From assembly GCA_900540495.1 (NCBI GenBank), contig UQGA01000005.1:1-64000 (forward strand): a stretch of DNA of 64,000 bases, in the 5' to 3' direction. Source of the stretch: an uncultured Eubacteriales bacterium (lineage in GTDB: Bacteria > Bacillota > Clostridia > Christensenellales > CAG-138). Below, one piece after another: positions 7,718 through 16,060 of the stretch; position 1 is the first letter of the stretch; the number at the start of each line of letters is the position of its first letter. The translations under genes were made by a program, and so were the position numbers. The notes beneath the pieces are model-generated. The model saw only the letters and a list, made by a program, of their open reading frames with translations. It was not told the DNA's origin and searched no databases.

Positions 7718-8842
7718 ATGACGCTGTATCGCAACGCGCTCGTCTATCTGGATGATTTTCGTTTCCATTACACCGGGTTTTGCGTGGAAAACGGCCGGTT
7801 TGCCGCCATCGGCGACCCGGCTGGCGACGCGGTGGACCTGGCCGGAGCGTATGTGCTGCCCGGCCTTGTGGATATCCATACGCACGGCAATTCCGGCGTG
7901 GATTTCTCCGACGCGAACGACGACGGGCTGCGCCGGATGGCTGCCTATCTGGCGAAAAACGGCGTTACCTCGTTCTGCCCCACGTCCATGACGCTGCCGG
8001 AGCCGGCGCTGCAGGCCGCGTTTGCAACGGCGCGGCGGTTTGTACAGGCGCCGCCGCCCGGCACGGCGCGGTTGCTGGGCATCCACATGGAGGGGCCGTT
8101 TTTCTCCGCCGCCAAATGCGGCGCGCAGAATCCGGCGCACCTGCGCGAGCCGGACATCGCGCTGCTGCGCCGGTTGTGCGACGGTTGCGGGGATCTGGTG
8201 CGGCTGATCGACGTGGCGCCGGAGTTGCCCGGCGCGCTGTCCTTCATCGGGGAAGCTAAGGCGATCGGCACGGTCTCGGTGGCGCACACCGCCGCCGGGT
8301 ACGAGCAGGCGCGCGCCGCCTTCGACGCCGGCGCGACGCATGTGACGCACCTGTTCAACGCCATGCCGCCCCTGCTGCACCGCGAGCCGGGCGTGATCGG
8401 CGCGGCCGCCGAAAACCCGGCCGTCTGTGCGGAACTGATTGGCGACGGCCTGCACGTGCACGAGAGCGCCGTGCGCGCCGCCTTCCGGCTGTTCGGCGCC
8501 TCGCGCATCTGTCTCATCAGCGACGCGCTCTCCGTGTGCGGCATGCCGGACGGCGCCTATCACCTCGGCGATCAGCCCGTGTTCCTCTCCGGCGGCATCG
8601 CCCGCCTCTCAAACGGCACCATCGCGGGCGCCGCCTCCAACCTGTTGCAGAACGTGCAGAACCTCGTCCGCTTCGGCATTCCCGTCGAGGACGCCGTGCG
8701 CGCCGCCACCTTTAACCCGGCGCGCGCCGTGCATGCCGAGTGCGAGGCCGGGGCCATCGCCGTCGGCCGCAAGGCGGATTTCGTGGTGTGCGCGCCGGAT
8801 CTTTCCCTGCGCCGCGTATATCTCGGCGGCAGCGCGCTCTGA
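7718..8842 (+). CDS. nagA: N-acetylglucosamine-6-phosphate deacetylase
   Basis: Cytoplasmic amidohydrolase that removes acetate from GlcNAc-6-phosphate during amino-sugar and peptidoglycan recycling. The 374-residue product has the metal-binding HTHGNSG motif near residue 54, HMEGPF near residue 125 and THLFNAM near residue 210, in the right order for NagA. The start is supported by GGGAGG seven bases upstream. The usual partner nagB is not next to it; a YgjP-like peptidase follows after three bases. Length is normal for the family. Confidence 0.93.
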   Translation: MTLYRNALVYLDDFRFHYTGFCVENGRFAAIGDPAGDAVDLAGAYVLPGLVDIHTHGNSGVDFSDANDDGLRRMAAYLAKNGVTSFCPTSMTLPEPALQAAFATARRFVQAPPPGTARLLGIHMEGPFFSAAKCGAQNPAHLREPDIALLRRLCDGCGDLVRLIDVAPELPGALSFIGEAKAIGTVSVAHTAAGYEQARAAFDAGATHVTHLFNAMPPLLHREPGVIGAAAENPAVCAELIGDGLHVHESAVRAAFRLFGASRICLISDALSVCGMPDGAYHLGDQPVFLSGGIARLSNGTIAGAASNLLQNVQNLVRFGIPVEDAVRAATFNPARAVHAECEAGAIAVGRKADFVVCAPDLSLRRVYLGGSAL

Positions 8843-8845
8843 CCC

Positions 8846-9373
8846 ATGTCCATCGCAGCGATGTCGTACGCCGTGCGCCGAACGGGGCGCAAGACCATCG
8901 CCGTAGAGGTGTTGCGCGACGGAACCGTGCTCGTGCGCGCGCCGCTGCCGGCAACCGACGCGCAGATCGAGCGGTTTGTATCGCAAAAACGCGAATGGAT
9001 CGAACGCGCGCAGGCACGCCAGGCGCAGCGGCTGGCGCTGCATCCGGAGCCTTCGCCCGAACAGGTACGGGCCCTGCGGGAGGAGGCCGCGCGCATCCTG
9101 CCGGAACGGGTGCGCCGCTTCGCCGCAAGGATGGGCGTTTCTCCCGCCTCGGTGCGCATCACCGCCGCGCGCACGCGCTTTGGCAGCTGCAGCCCGCAAA
9201 ATGGGCTGTGCTTCTCCCTCTATCTGATGCAGTACCCGCGGGAGGCCGTGGACTATGTGGTGGTGCACGAGCTTGCCCACATCCTCCACAAAAACCACGG
9301 TCCGGCGTTTCACGCATGCGTCGCCGCCATGCTGCCGGATCATCGCGCGCGCCGCGCCCTGCTGCGGCGATAG
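8846..9373 (+). CDS. YgjP/DUF45-type zinc metallopeptidase
   Basis: A 175-residue protein of the SprT/YgjP-like metallopeptidase group. It shows the HELAH zinc motif (VVVHELAHILHKNHGPAFH) with the third-ligand histidine downstream. It also carries the family's FGSCSPQNGLCFS stretch and the N-terminal basic segment with QKREWIERAQ. The start lies three bases after the nagA stop, so translation is probably coupled. The physiological substrate of the family is not established; in other bacteria it often sits near DNA-repair or restriction genes. Confidence 0.88.
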   Translation: MSIAAMSYAVRRTGRKTIAVEVLRDGTVLVRAPLPATDAQIERFVSQKREWIERAQARQAQRLALHPEPSPEQVRALREEAARILPERVRRFAARMGVSPASVRITAARTRFGSCSPQNGLCFSLYLMQYPREAVDYVVVHELAHILHKNHGPAFHACVAAMLPDHRARRALLRR

Positions 9374-9682
9374 GGGGATCGCGCCCGTTGTTGCGCGTTT
9401 TCCGCCGAGATCATTCAGGGAAATTCAGAAAATAAGAGGAGCGACATACGCGGCCGCCCCTTTGCTGTCGTTCCGGCCCTGCAAATTTCCCGACGCAAAA
9501 GCCTCGGAAATCGTCCAATCCTGTTCCGTCGCTTCATTCAAAAGAAATCCGGAAAGCAGGAGAAGCGGCATGCATGGCCGCCCCTCTGTTTGTCGCTCCG
9601 TCCCTGCAAATTCCCCGAAAAAAGCGTCGAAACCGAGAGCGGAGCGAAAGGGAACGTGGGCAAAGCGACGTGGCGCCTGGTC
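9374..9682. repeat. Diverged ~100-bp tandem duplication in a gene-free gap
   Basis: Unit 1 (9410-9510) and unit 2 (9534-9632) begin with TCATTCA and share the blocks GGCCGCCCCT, TGTCG and CCCTGCAAATT in the same order, at roughly three-quarters identity by eye. No gene is supported in the gap, which lies between convergent genes. The duplication looks old compared with the other repeats in the window. Confidence 0.6.
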
Positions 9683-10750
9683 TCAGCCGCCCGCAGCAAC
9701 CACAACGTGCGCGTGTTCGCGCACGGCAAACGCCGCGAGATACCGTTCCTCCATCGGAATCCAGCGCGCCGCAAACGATTCCCACGCGGCTGCGCCGTCG
9801 CGCGCAAGGATGCGCCGCCGCTGTTCATCGGGCGAAACGTCGAAAAACGCGCGCAGATCCGCGTACGCCCCCAGGCGCGGATGGTGGCTGTACGCGCCCT
9901 CGACGATGCGCCACGCGCCGGCGGGCACGTCCCGCAGCGCGCCAAACGCCATGGCAGTGCAGTCGAAGCGGCGGTAGCGGAATCCGCCGCCGCCTGCGAG
10001 ATGCGGCAGCACCTCGGCGGCAAAGCGCTCATAGTGTACGTTTCCGCCCGGCTCGGCCAGCCGTTCGGGCGTGCGCAACGCCGGCGGCAGAAAAAAGTCA
10101 TCCATATGCGCCACGCCCGCGCCGAGCGCCGCCGCCAGCAGTCCGGCCGCCGTGCTCTTGCCCGCCGCCGCCCGGCCGTCGATGGCGATGACGCGCGCGC
10201 CGGAATGGGACGGCAGCGCGGCAAGCGTCTCCAGAACGGGCAACAGCGGCGCATAGAGCGCATCGACGACGCGATAGGCCGGCCGCTCGCGCAGGCGATA
10301 CGTTTCGCTGTGCCGCGGTACGCCGGCCGGCGGCGTTTCCCGGCGGAAGGCGCGCCATGCCGCCGCGGAAAAGGGCAGTTCTCCGGCTTCGGCCAGCGTC
10401 TCCACCGCCGCAAGGCAGGCGGCGTGGACCGCCGTGCCGCCGGCGGGGGGACCCTCCGCCGCCGTATGGGCGAACATGCCCCACAACCAGTCCGCCGGCA
10501 GGCCGCGTCCCTTCCACGCGGCGATATCGCAGCGGCAGTACGCGTCGGACAGCGGTTCAAACACGGGCGCGCCGGGCGCGCCGGTGCAACGCGAAAACTC
10601 CTCCCCGAGCGCCTGCCGGGCGCGCGCCGGATCATCCAGCAGGTGCGCCGGGCCGAACGCCGCCTGATGGCAGAGCTTGGCCGCATCCTGCGGCGCCATC
10701 GCCGGGTGCGCCGCCGCCTGCCGGCGCAGGCAGTCCTGCCAGCCGCTCAT
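9683..10750 (-). CDS. P-loop kinase of the uridine-kinase type with N-terminal extra domain
   Basis: The 355-residue product has a C-terminal P-loop kinase domain starting near residue 185, with Walker A GRAAAGKST at 192-200, a DDFF motif (MDDFFLPPALRTPERL) and a late RRRILARDG stretch that resembles the lid of uridine kinase-like enzymes. Residues 1-180 form a separate helical domain (QDAAKLCHQAAFGPAHLL) that I do not recognise. The start overlaps the stop of the endonuclease IV gene as ATGA, so the two are coupled. Substrate unknown: uridine-like, pantothenate-like or another small molecule are all possible. Confidence 0.75.
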   Translation of the reverse strand: MSGWQDCLRRQAAAHPAMAPQDAAKLCHQAAFGPAHLLDDPARARQALGEEFSRCTGAPGAPVFEPLSDAYCRCDIAAWKGRGLPADWLWGMFAHTAAEGPPAGGTAVHAACLAAVETLAEAGELPFSAAAWRAFRRETPPAGVPRHSETYRLRERPAYRVVDALYAPLLPVLETLAALPSHSGARVIAIDGRAAAGKSTAAGLLAAALGAGVAHMDDFFLPPALRTPERLAEPGGNVHYERFAAEVLPHLAGGGGFRYRRFDCTAMAFGALRDVPAGAWRIVEGAYSHHPRLGAYADLRAFFDVSPDEQRRRILARDGAAAWESFAARWIPMEERYLAAFAVREHAHVVVAAGG

Positions 10751-11601
10751 CCTCGATCCTCCCCCGCCCCGCGCAGCAGCGCGATCTCGTTTGCATAACC
10801 GGCAATCCCCTCCTGCGGCGTTTCCAGAATGAACGGCAGGCAGCAGAGCGCCGGATGCCGCGTCACGGCCAGCAGCGCCGCAAGGCCGATATGCCCCTCG
10901 CCGATGCGGGCGTGCCGGTCGCGGCGGCTGCCGAGCGGTTGCAGGCTGTCGTTGAGATGGACGGCGCGCAGGCGGCCGAGGCCCACGACCCGGTCAAACC
11001 GGGCGAGCACGCCGTCCAGATCGTTTGCGATATCGTATCCGGCGGCAAAGACGTGGCACGTATCGAGGCATACGCCGAGCCGCGCGTCGCCGCCCGCCGC
11101 ATCCAGGATCGCGGCGATCTGCTCGAACGTGCTGCCGATCTCGCTGCCCTGCCCGGCCATGGTTTCCACAAGCAGCGCGACATCCGTCGTTGCGGAGGCG
11201 GAGAGCGCCTGCCGGAGCAGTGTCCCGCTCAGACGCATGCCCGTTGCGGCTCCCTGCCCGGTATGGCTGCCCGGATGGAGGTTGTACAGCCCGCAGGGCA
11301 GCGCCGACAGGCGCGCAAGGTCATCCGCCATGGTCATCTGCGCAAACTCGCGCACGCGCGCATCCGCCGAACAGGGGTTGAGCGTATATGGCGCATGCGC
11401 CACCGTGGGCGCAAAGCCGTGTTCGCGCTGCAGCGCGTCAAGCGCCGCCGCATCCGCCGGGTCAATGGCCTTTGCGCGGCTGCCGCGCGGGTTGCGCGTA
11501 AAGAACTGGAACGTATCCGCGCCGATGGAGAGCGCGTCGCGCCCCATGGCAAGATAGCCGTTCGAGGGGGACAGATGGCAGCCGATGTGCATGATGGACA
11601 A
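10747..11601 (-). CDS. nfo: Endonuclease IV (AP endonuclease)
   Basis: Zinc-dependent TIM-barrel endonuclease that cuts 5' of abasic sites in base-excision repair. The 284-residue frame (281 if read from the ATG at 11592) carries IGCHLS at the start, LHPGSH for metal binding, LVETMAGQGSEIG with the metal-ligand glutamate, CLDTCHVFAAGYD, and HLNDS further on. TTG at 11601 sits close behind AAGGAGAA; the ATG at 11592 is 13 bases from it, so the start is uncertain by three codons. Four-base overlap with the kinase gene downstream. Confidence 0.93.
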   Translation of the reverse strand: MSIMHIGCHLSPSNGYLAMGRDALSIGADTFQFFTRNPRGSRAKAIDPADAAALDALQREHGFAPTVAHAPYTLNPCSADARVREFAQMTMADDLARLSALPCGLYNLHPGSHTGQGAATGMRLSGTLLRQALSASATTDVALLVETMAGQGSEIGSTFEQIAAILDAAGGDARLGVCLDTCHVFAAGYDIANDLDGVLARFDRVVGLGRLRAVHLNDSLQPLGSRRDRHARIGEGHIGLAALLAVTRHPALCCLPFILETPQEGIAGYANEIALLRGAGEDRG

Positions 11602-11609
11602 GGTTCTCC

Positions 11610-11638
11610 TTTCCAGCGCCGCGCAGGCGTGTTATACT
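11610..11638 (+). promoter_or_regulatory. Probable promoter of the SDR gene
   Basis: TATACT (11633-11638) with a weak TTTCCA (11610-11615) 17 bases upstream, 35 bases before the SDR ATG, in a region divergent from nfo. Confidence 0.5.
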
Positions 11639-11673
11639 AAAAAAGAAGGATACTTTCCCCGGGGAGGCAGCGC

Positions 11674-12411
11674 ATGAAACAGACGGTACTGGTCACCGGC
11701 TCGTCCCGCGGCATCGGTCGCGCCATCGCGGAGCGGTTTGCCCGCGCGGGGCACCGCGTGGCGCTGCACTGCCTGACCCGCCGGGCCGAAACGGAGGCGC
11801 TGTGCGCCGCGCTCGCGGCGGAGGGTTGCTCCGTCATGGCGGCGCAGGGCGACGTCGCGGACGAGGCGGCGGTTGCCCGCCTGTTCGCCGCCGTGCGCGA
11901 GCGGTTCGGGCCGGTGGACGTGCTCGTGAACAACGCGGGCGTCGCGCTACCGCAGCAGCTTCTGACCGACTGCTCCACGGCCGACTGGGACCGCCTGTTC
12001 GCGGTCAACGTGCGGGGCGCGTTCCTGTGCTGCCGGGCGGCGTTGCCGGATATGGTGCGCCGGCAGCGCGGCAGCATCGTCAACATTTCCTCGGTCTGGG
12101 GCGTCGTCGGCGGCTCGTGCGAAACGCCGTACTCCGCCTCCAAGGCGGCGTTGATCGGCCTCACCCGCGCGCTTGCCAAGGAGGTCGCCCCATCGGGCGT
12201 TCGCGTCAACTGCGTCGCGCCCGGCTACATCGAAACGGAGATGAACGCCGCCCTGTCCGAAGCCGATCGGGCCGCCATCCGGCAGGAGACGCCGCTCGGC
12301 GTGCCGGGCGCGCCGGAGGACGTGGCTGCGGCGGTCGCGTTCCTCGCGCTGGAGGAAAGCCGGTTCATCACCGGGCAGGTGCTCCGCTGCGACGGCGGCT
12401 GGTGCAACTGA
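11674..12411 (+). CDS. Short-chain dehydrogenase/reductase, FabG-like
   Basis: A 245-residue classical SDR, NAD(P)-dependent. It has the cofactor motif TGSSRGIG (8-15), NNAG (86-89) and the catalytic Ser140, Tyr153 and Lys157 in the YSASK context, and ends with the family's ITGQVLRCDGGW. It is most like 3-oxoacyl-ACP reductase, but no other fatty-acid synthesis gene is nearby, so the substrate is open. ATG at 11674 follows GGGGAGG by eight bases. Probably monocistronic. Confidence 0.88.
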   Translation: MKQTVLVTGSSRGIGRAIAERFARAGHRVALHCLTRRAETEALCAALAAEGCSVMAAQGDVADEAAVARLFAAVRERFGPVDVLVNNAGVALPQQLLTDCSTADWDRLFAVNVRGAFLCCRAALPDMVRRQRGSIVNISSVWGVVGGSCETPYSASKAALIGLTRALAKEVAPSGVRVNCVAPGYIETEMNAALSEADRAAIRQETPLGVPGAPEDVAAAVAFLALEESRFITGQVLRCDGGWCN

Positions 12412-12539
12412 AGCGCATCCCCCCTTCGCCGTCATTATAGCTTTCCGCCGCCGCGTTGGCAACCCGGCGCATCCCGCCCTCCTGCAACGCTGCGAGCCGG
12501 CATCCGAAACCAGTATCTGTAAGGAAGGAGATCCAACAC

Positions 12540-14384
12540 ATGCACTGCACCCGCAAGCTGCAAGACGATCTGATCTGGGTTGGCGGCAACGACCGCCGGC
12601 TCGCCCTGTTCGAAAACGTATTCCCCATCCCCCGCGGCGTTTCGTACAACGCGTACGTGCTGCTGGACGAAAAAACCGTGCTGCTCGATACGGTGGACGC
12701 AGCCGTGGGCGGGCAGTTCTTTGAAAACCTCGCCCATGCGCTCGACGGCCGGCCGCTCGACTATCTTGTGGTCAACCACATGGAGCCGGACCATTGCGCC
12801 ACGCTGGAGGAAACGCTCCGCCGCTATCCCGGCGCCAGGCTCGTATGCAACGCCAAGGCGGCGACGATGATCGGCCAGTTCTTCCACCCCGCGCTGGCCG
12901 AGGGCGCATTGCTCGTGCGCGAAGGCGACACGCTCTGCACCGGCCGCCACACCCTCGCGTTCGCCATGGCGCCGATGGTACACTGGCCCGAGGCCATGGT
13001 CACATACGACACGGTTTCGCATACGCTGTTCTCGGCGGATGCGTTCGGCACGTTCGGCGCCATGCCCGGCTGCGTCTTTGCCGACGAGGTGGCGTTTGCG
13101 CGCGACTGGATGGAGGATGCGCGGCGCTACTATACGAACATCGTCGGCAAGTACGGCGCGCAGGTGCAAGCGCTCCTCAAAAAAGCGGCGGCGCTCGACA
13201 TCGACATGATCTGCCCGCTGCACGGGCCGGTATGGCGCTGCGGCATCGACGGCATCGTCGAAAAGTACGACCGGTGGAGCACCTATACGCCGGAGGAGAA
13301 CGCGGTGCTGATCGCCTACGCCTCCGTATACGGCGGCACGGAGGCCGCCGCCAATGCGCTGGCCTGCCGCCTGACCGAGCGCGGCGTGAAGAAGGTTGCG
13401 ATGTACGACGTGTCCGTCACGCACCCGTCGGTGATCGTCGCGGAGGCGTTTCGCTGCAGCCATCTCGTGTTCGCATCCACGACGTACAACGCCGGCATTT
13501 TCTGCAACATGGAGACCGTGCTGCACGATCTGGCGGCCCACAACCTGCAGAACCGAAGCGTGGCGTTGATCGAGAACGGCTCGTGGGCGCCGACGGCCGG
13601 CGGTCTGATGCGCGGGCTCATCGACGGCATGAAGAACATGCGCCTGATCGGCGAGCCGCTCACGATCCGCTCCCGGCTCAAGGCGGAGCAGGCCGGCGCG
13701 CTCGACGCGCTGGCCGACGCCATCGCGGCCGACATGCCGCGCCCCGCCCCCGCAAGCGCACAGAAGATCGACGCGAGCGCGCTGTTCCGCCTGCAGTACG
13801 GCCTGTTTGTGCTGACCGCGCGCGACGGGGCCGGGAACCGGGACAACGGCTGCATCATCAACACCGTCACGCAGATCACGAGCAACCCGCAGCGCATCAC
13901 CATCGCGGTCAACCGCGCGAATTACACGCACGACCTGATCCGGTGTTCCGGAACGTTCAACGTGTCCATCCTCTCGACGGAAGCGCCGTTCAAGCTGTTC
14001 CGGCACTTCGGCTTCCAGAGCGGTCGGGACGTGGACAAGTTTGCGGACTTCCCGCACGCGGCGCGCAGCGCCAACGGCCTGCTCTATCTGGACCGGTATG
14101 CCTGCGCGTTCCTCTCGGCGCGCGTCATCGCGGAGCAGGAGTACGAGACGCACACCGTGTTCACCGCGGAACTCACCGAGGCGGCCGTGCTTTCGCCCGC
14201 CGAACCGGTGACCTACGCCTATTATCACGCGCACATCAAGCCCCAGCCCAAACCGGCCCCGGAAAAGAAGAAGGGCTTCGTCTGCAAGATCTGCGGTTAC
14301 GTCTACGAGGGCGACACGCTGCCGCCGGACTTCATCTGCCCGATCTGCAAGCACGGGGCGGAGGACTTTGAACCGCTGCCCTGA
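12540..14384 (+). CDS. Four-domain flavodiiron protein with flavin reductase and rubredoxin
   Basis: Cytoplasmic O2 or NO reductase protecting anaerobes. The 614-residue product contains, in order: a beta-lactamase-fold diiron domain (1-250) with ligands His80, Glu82, Asp84, His85, His148, Asp167 and His228; a flavodoxin domain (about 253-395, start YASVYGGTEAAA); a flavin-reductase-like domain (about 415-565); and a C-terminal rubredoxin (about 573-614) with CKICG and CPICK. This puts electron entry, FMN and diiron site on one chain. The start at 12540 has GGAAGGAG nine bases upstream; the longer frame to 12456 lacks one. Followed by a separate rubredoxin gene. Confidence 0.93.
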   Translation: MHCTRKLQDDLIWVGGNDRRLALFENVFPIPRGVSYNAYVLLDEKTVLLDTVDAAVGGQFFENLAHALDGRPLDYLVVNHMEPDHCATLEETLRRYPGARLVCNAKAATMIGQFFHPALAEGALLVREGDTLCTGRHTLAFAMAPMVHWPEAMVTYDTVSHTLFSADAFGTFGAMPGCVFADEVAFARDWMEDARRYYTNIVGKYGAQVQALLKKAAALDIDMICPLHGPVWRCGIDGIVEKYDRWSTYTPEENAVLIAYASVYGGTEAAANALACRLTERGVKKVAMYDVSVTHPSVIVAEAFRCSHLVFASTTYNAGIFCNMETVLHDLAAHNLQNRSVALIENGSWAPTAGGLMRGLIDGMKNMRLIGEPLTIRSRLKAEQAGALDALADAIAADMPRPAPASAQKIDASALFRLQYGLFVLTARDGAGNRDNGCIINTVTQITSNPQRITIAVNRANYTHDLIRCSGTFNVSILSTEAPFKLFRHFGFQSGRDVDKFADFPHAARSANGLLYLDRYACAFLSARVIAEQEYETHTVFTAELTEAAVLSPAEPVTYAYYHAHIKPQPKPAPEKKKGFVCKICGYVYEGDTLPPDFICPICKHGAEDFEPLP

Positions 14385-14416
14385 GAACGGCGAGAATCGA
14401 CGAAAGGAGAAAGGCC

Positions 14417-14578
14417 ATGAAAAGATACGTCTGCGATGTTTGCGGTTACGTGTACGACGAGGCGCAGGGCGACCCTGACAATGGGATTGCGCCCGGCACG
14501 CGCTTTGCGGACCTGCCGGAGGATTACGTCTGCCCGCTCTGCGGCGTCGGCAAGGACCAGTTTTCCGAGGAGGCATAA
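14417..14578 (+). CDS. Rubredoxin
   Basis: A 53-residue Fe(Cys)4 electron carrier, with Cys6 and Cys9 in CDVCGYVYDE and Cys39 and Cys42 in CPLCGVGKDQF. AAAGGAGAAAGG lies just upstream of the ATG. It sits 32 bases after the flavodiiron gene, whose own C-terminus is already a rubredoxin domain. The free rubredoxin may pass electrons to the fused one, or serve other partners. A terminator follows, so it is the last gene of the pair. Confidence 0.96.
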   Translation: MKRYVCDVCGYVYDEAQGDPDNGIAPGTRFADLPEDYVCPLCGVGKDQFSEEA

Positions 14579-14599
14579 CGCTTCCGCCAGTCGGCGGCC

Positions 14600-14627
14600 A
14601 AAGGCGCGCCCTGCCGGGCGCGCCTTT
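14600..14627 (+). terminator. Terminator after rubredoxin
   Basis: AAAGGCGCGCC (14600-14610) pairs perfectly with GGCGCGCCTTT (14617-14627). The closing A-T pairs provide the T-run, giving a short U tract. Confidence 0.7.
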
Positions 14628-14645
14628 GCCATGCCCGCAGCGTAC

Positions 14646-14676
14646 AAAAGGGCCGCCGGCCGACCGCCGGCAGCCC
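14646..14676 (-). terminator. Terminator of the pgi-GNAT-GH13 operon
   Basis: On the minus strand an 11-bp stem (14666-14676 with 14650-14660, one G-T pair) with a five-base loop is followed by TTTT (14646-14649). It lies 25 bases after the GH13 stop. Confidence 0.75.
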
Positions 14677-14700
14677 CGCGCCGTTCCTGTCCCGGCCGGT

Positions 14701-15981
14701 TCAACAGCCGACGATCACGGGTTCGCCCGCGCAGCGCAGCCGCCCCTCATAGACCTCCACCGTGCTGCCGTCGATGCGGTTTTCGTAGAACCCGTCCGGC
14801 AGGCCGGTCTCGGCTACGACGGGCGCCCCGCGCAGGCTGAACACCCCGACCAGCGCGCCGGCCGCGCCGCGATGCGCGCAGACCAGCGCGTCGCCCGGCA
14901 ATGCGCGCACCGTATAGCTGCTGTCGGTCATGCGCGGGTCCTTCCTGATGCGGGCAAGCCTCTGCATCAACCCGCAGAGCGCCTCGCCGCCCGCGCGGGA
15001 TACGACGTCCTTTTCAAACAGATCCGGCCGGTGCGTACACGCGAATTCCTGTCCCGCGTAAAGAAGCGTCAGCCCCTTTTGCAGGTACAGGAACGCCGTC
15101 CAGTTGCGCAATGCACGCTCATCCGGGATCAGAAAATGGGCGCGCGGGCGGTCGTGATTCTCAAGAAAGCGGAGCTTCACATAGTTATCGGGATAGAGGC
15201 TCTCCTGCCGGTTGAGCGCCTCCGCATAGGCCGCAAGGCTGCCTTCGCCAAGCAGGTAGCGCACCATGTCCTGATACACGTCGTACTCATAGCACAGGTC
15301 GAACGCGCGATAGGCCTCGCCATCCGAAAACGCGGGGATGCCCGCCGCGCGATTGGCCGTAATAAACGGCGGCTCGACCGTTTCCGCCAGCCACAGACAG
15401 CCCGGCCGCACGGCCTCCACCGCTTCGCGGGCCCGCAGCCAGAAGGAAAGCGGCACGAGCGGCGCCACATCGCAGCGGAAACCGTCCACGATCGCCGCCC
15501 ATTGCCGGAGCGTTTCGATCTGGTACGCCCAGAGCCCTTCGTTTGCATAGTCGAGGTCGATCACATCCGTCCAATCCCCAATGCGGTTGCCAAACGCGCC
15601 GTCGGGCCGGCGGTAGAACCACTCCGGGTGGTGTTGCGCCAGCCAGGAATCCGGCGCGGTATGGTTGTACACCACGTCGATGAGGCACTTCATGCCCAGC
15701 CGGTGCGCCTCCTCCACGAGCCGCTCAAAGTCGGCCAGCGTGCCGTAGGCCGGGTCCACGGCACGATAATCCGCGATGGCATAGGGGGAGCCGAGCGTCC
15801 CCTTGCGGCCAGCGCGCCCAATGGGATGGATCGGCAGAAACCACAGCAGATCGACCCCCAGCGCCCGGATGCGCTCGAGGTCGCGGCGGACGGCATCAAA
15901 GGTGCCCTCCTCGCTGTAATTGCGCACAAAGATGGAGTACATCGTCAGGTTGCGAAGCTGTTTTGAGGTATCGAGCGCCAT
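14701..15981 (-). CDS. Intracellular GH13-family alpha-glycosidase
   Basis: A 426-residue alpha-amylase-type enzyme without signal peptide. The GH13 conserved regions are all present: DVVYNH (Asp102, His107), GFRCDVAP with nucleophile Asp171, LAET with acid/base Glu200, and FLENHD with Asp277. It is a compact version: a (beta/alpha)8 barrel followed by a short C-terminal beta domain (about 350-426). ATG at 15981 has AAAGGAG nine bases upstream; the open frame continues much further but overlaps the GNAT gene in another frame. Co-transcribed with pgi, suggesting a role in using maltodextrin or glycogen-derived sugar. Confidence 0.9.
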   Translation of the reverse strand: MALDTSKQLRNLTMYSIFVRNYSEEGTFDAVRRDLERIRALGVDLLWFLPIHPIGRAGRKGTLGSPYAIADYRAVDPAYGTLADFERLVEEAHRLGMKCLIDVVYNHTAPDSWLAQHHPEWFYRRPDGAFGNRIGDWTDVIDLDYANEGLWAYQIETLRQWAAIVDGFRCDVAPLVPLSFWLRAREAVEAVRPGCLWLAETVEPPFITANRAAGIPAFSDGEAYRAFDLCYEYDVYQDMVRYLLGEGSLAAYAEALNRQESLYPDNYVKLRFLENHDRPRAHFLIPDERALRNWTAFLYLQKGLTLLYAGQEFACTHRPDLFEKDVVSRAGGEALCGLMQRLARIRKDPRMTDSSYTVRALPGDALVCAHRGAAGALVGVFSLRGAPVVAETGLPDGFYENRIDGSTVEVYEGRLRCAGEPVIVGC

Positions 15982-16060
15982 GGGGATCTCCTTTCCTCGC
16001 GGGCGCAGCGCCCGCCGTATGGTCGTTTGTTTGTGACGCCGCCCGGGTTTGTGCGGCGGT

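Noticed and set aside
11674..12411. Firm call as fabG
   Set aside because: The SDR motifs fit, but no fatty-acid synthesis genes are adjacent, so the specific symbol was withheld.
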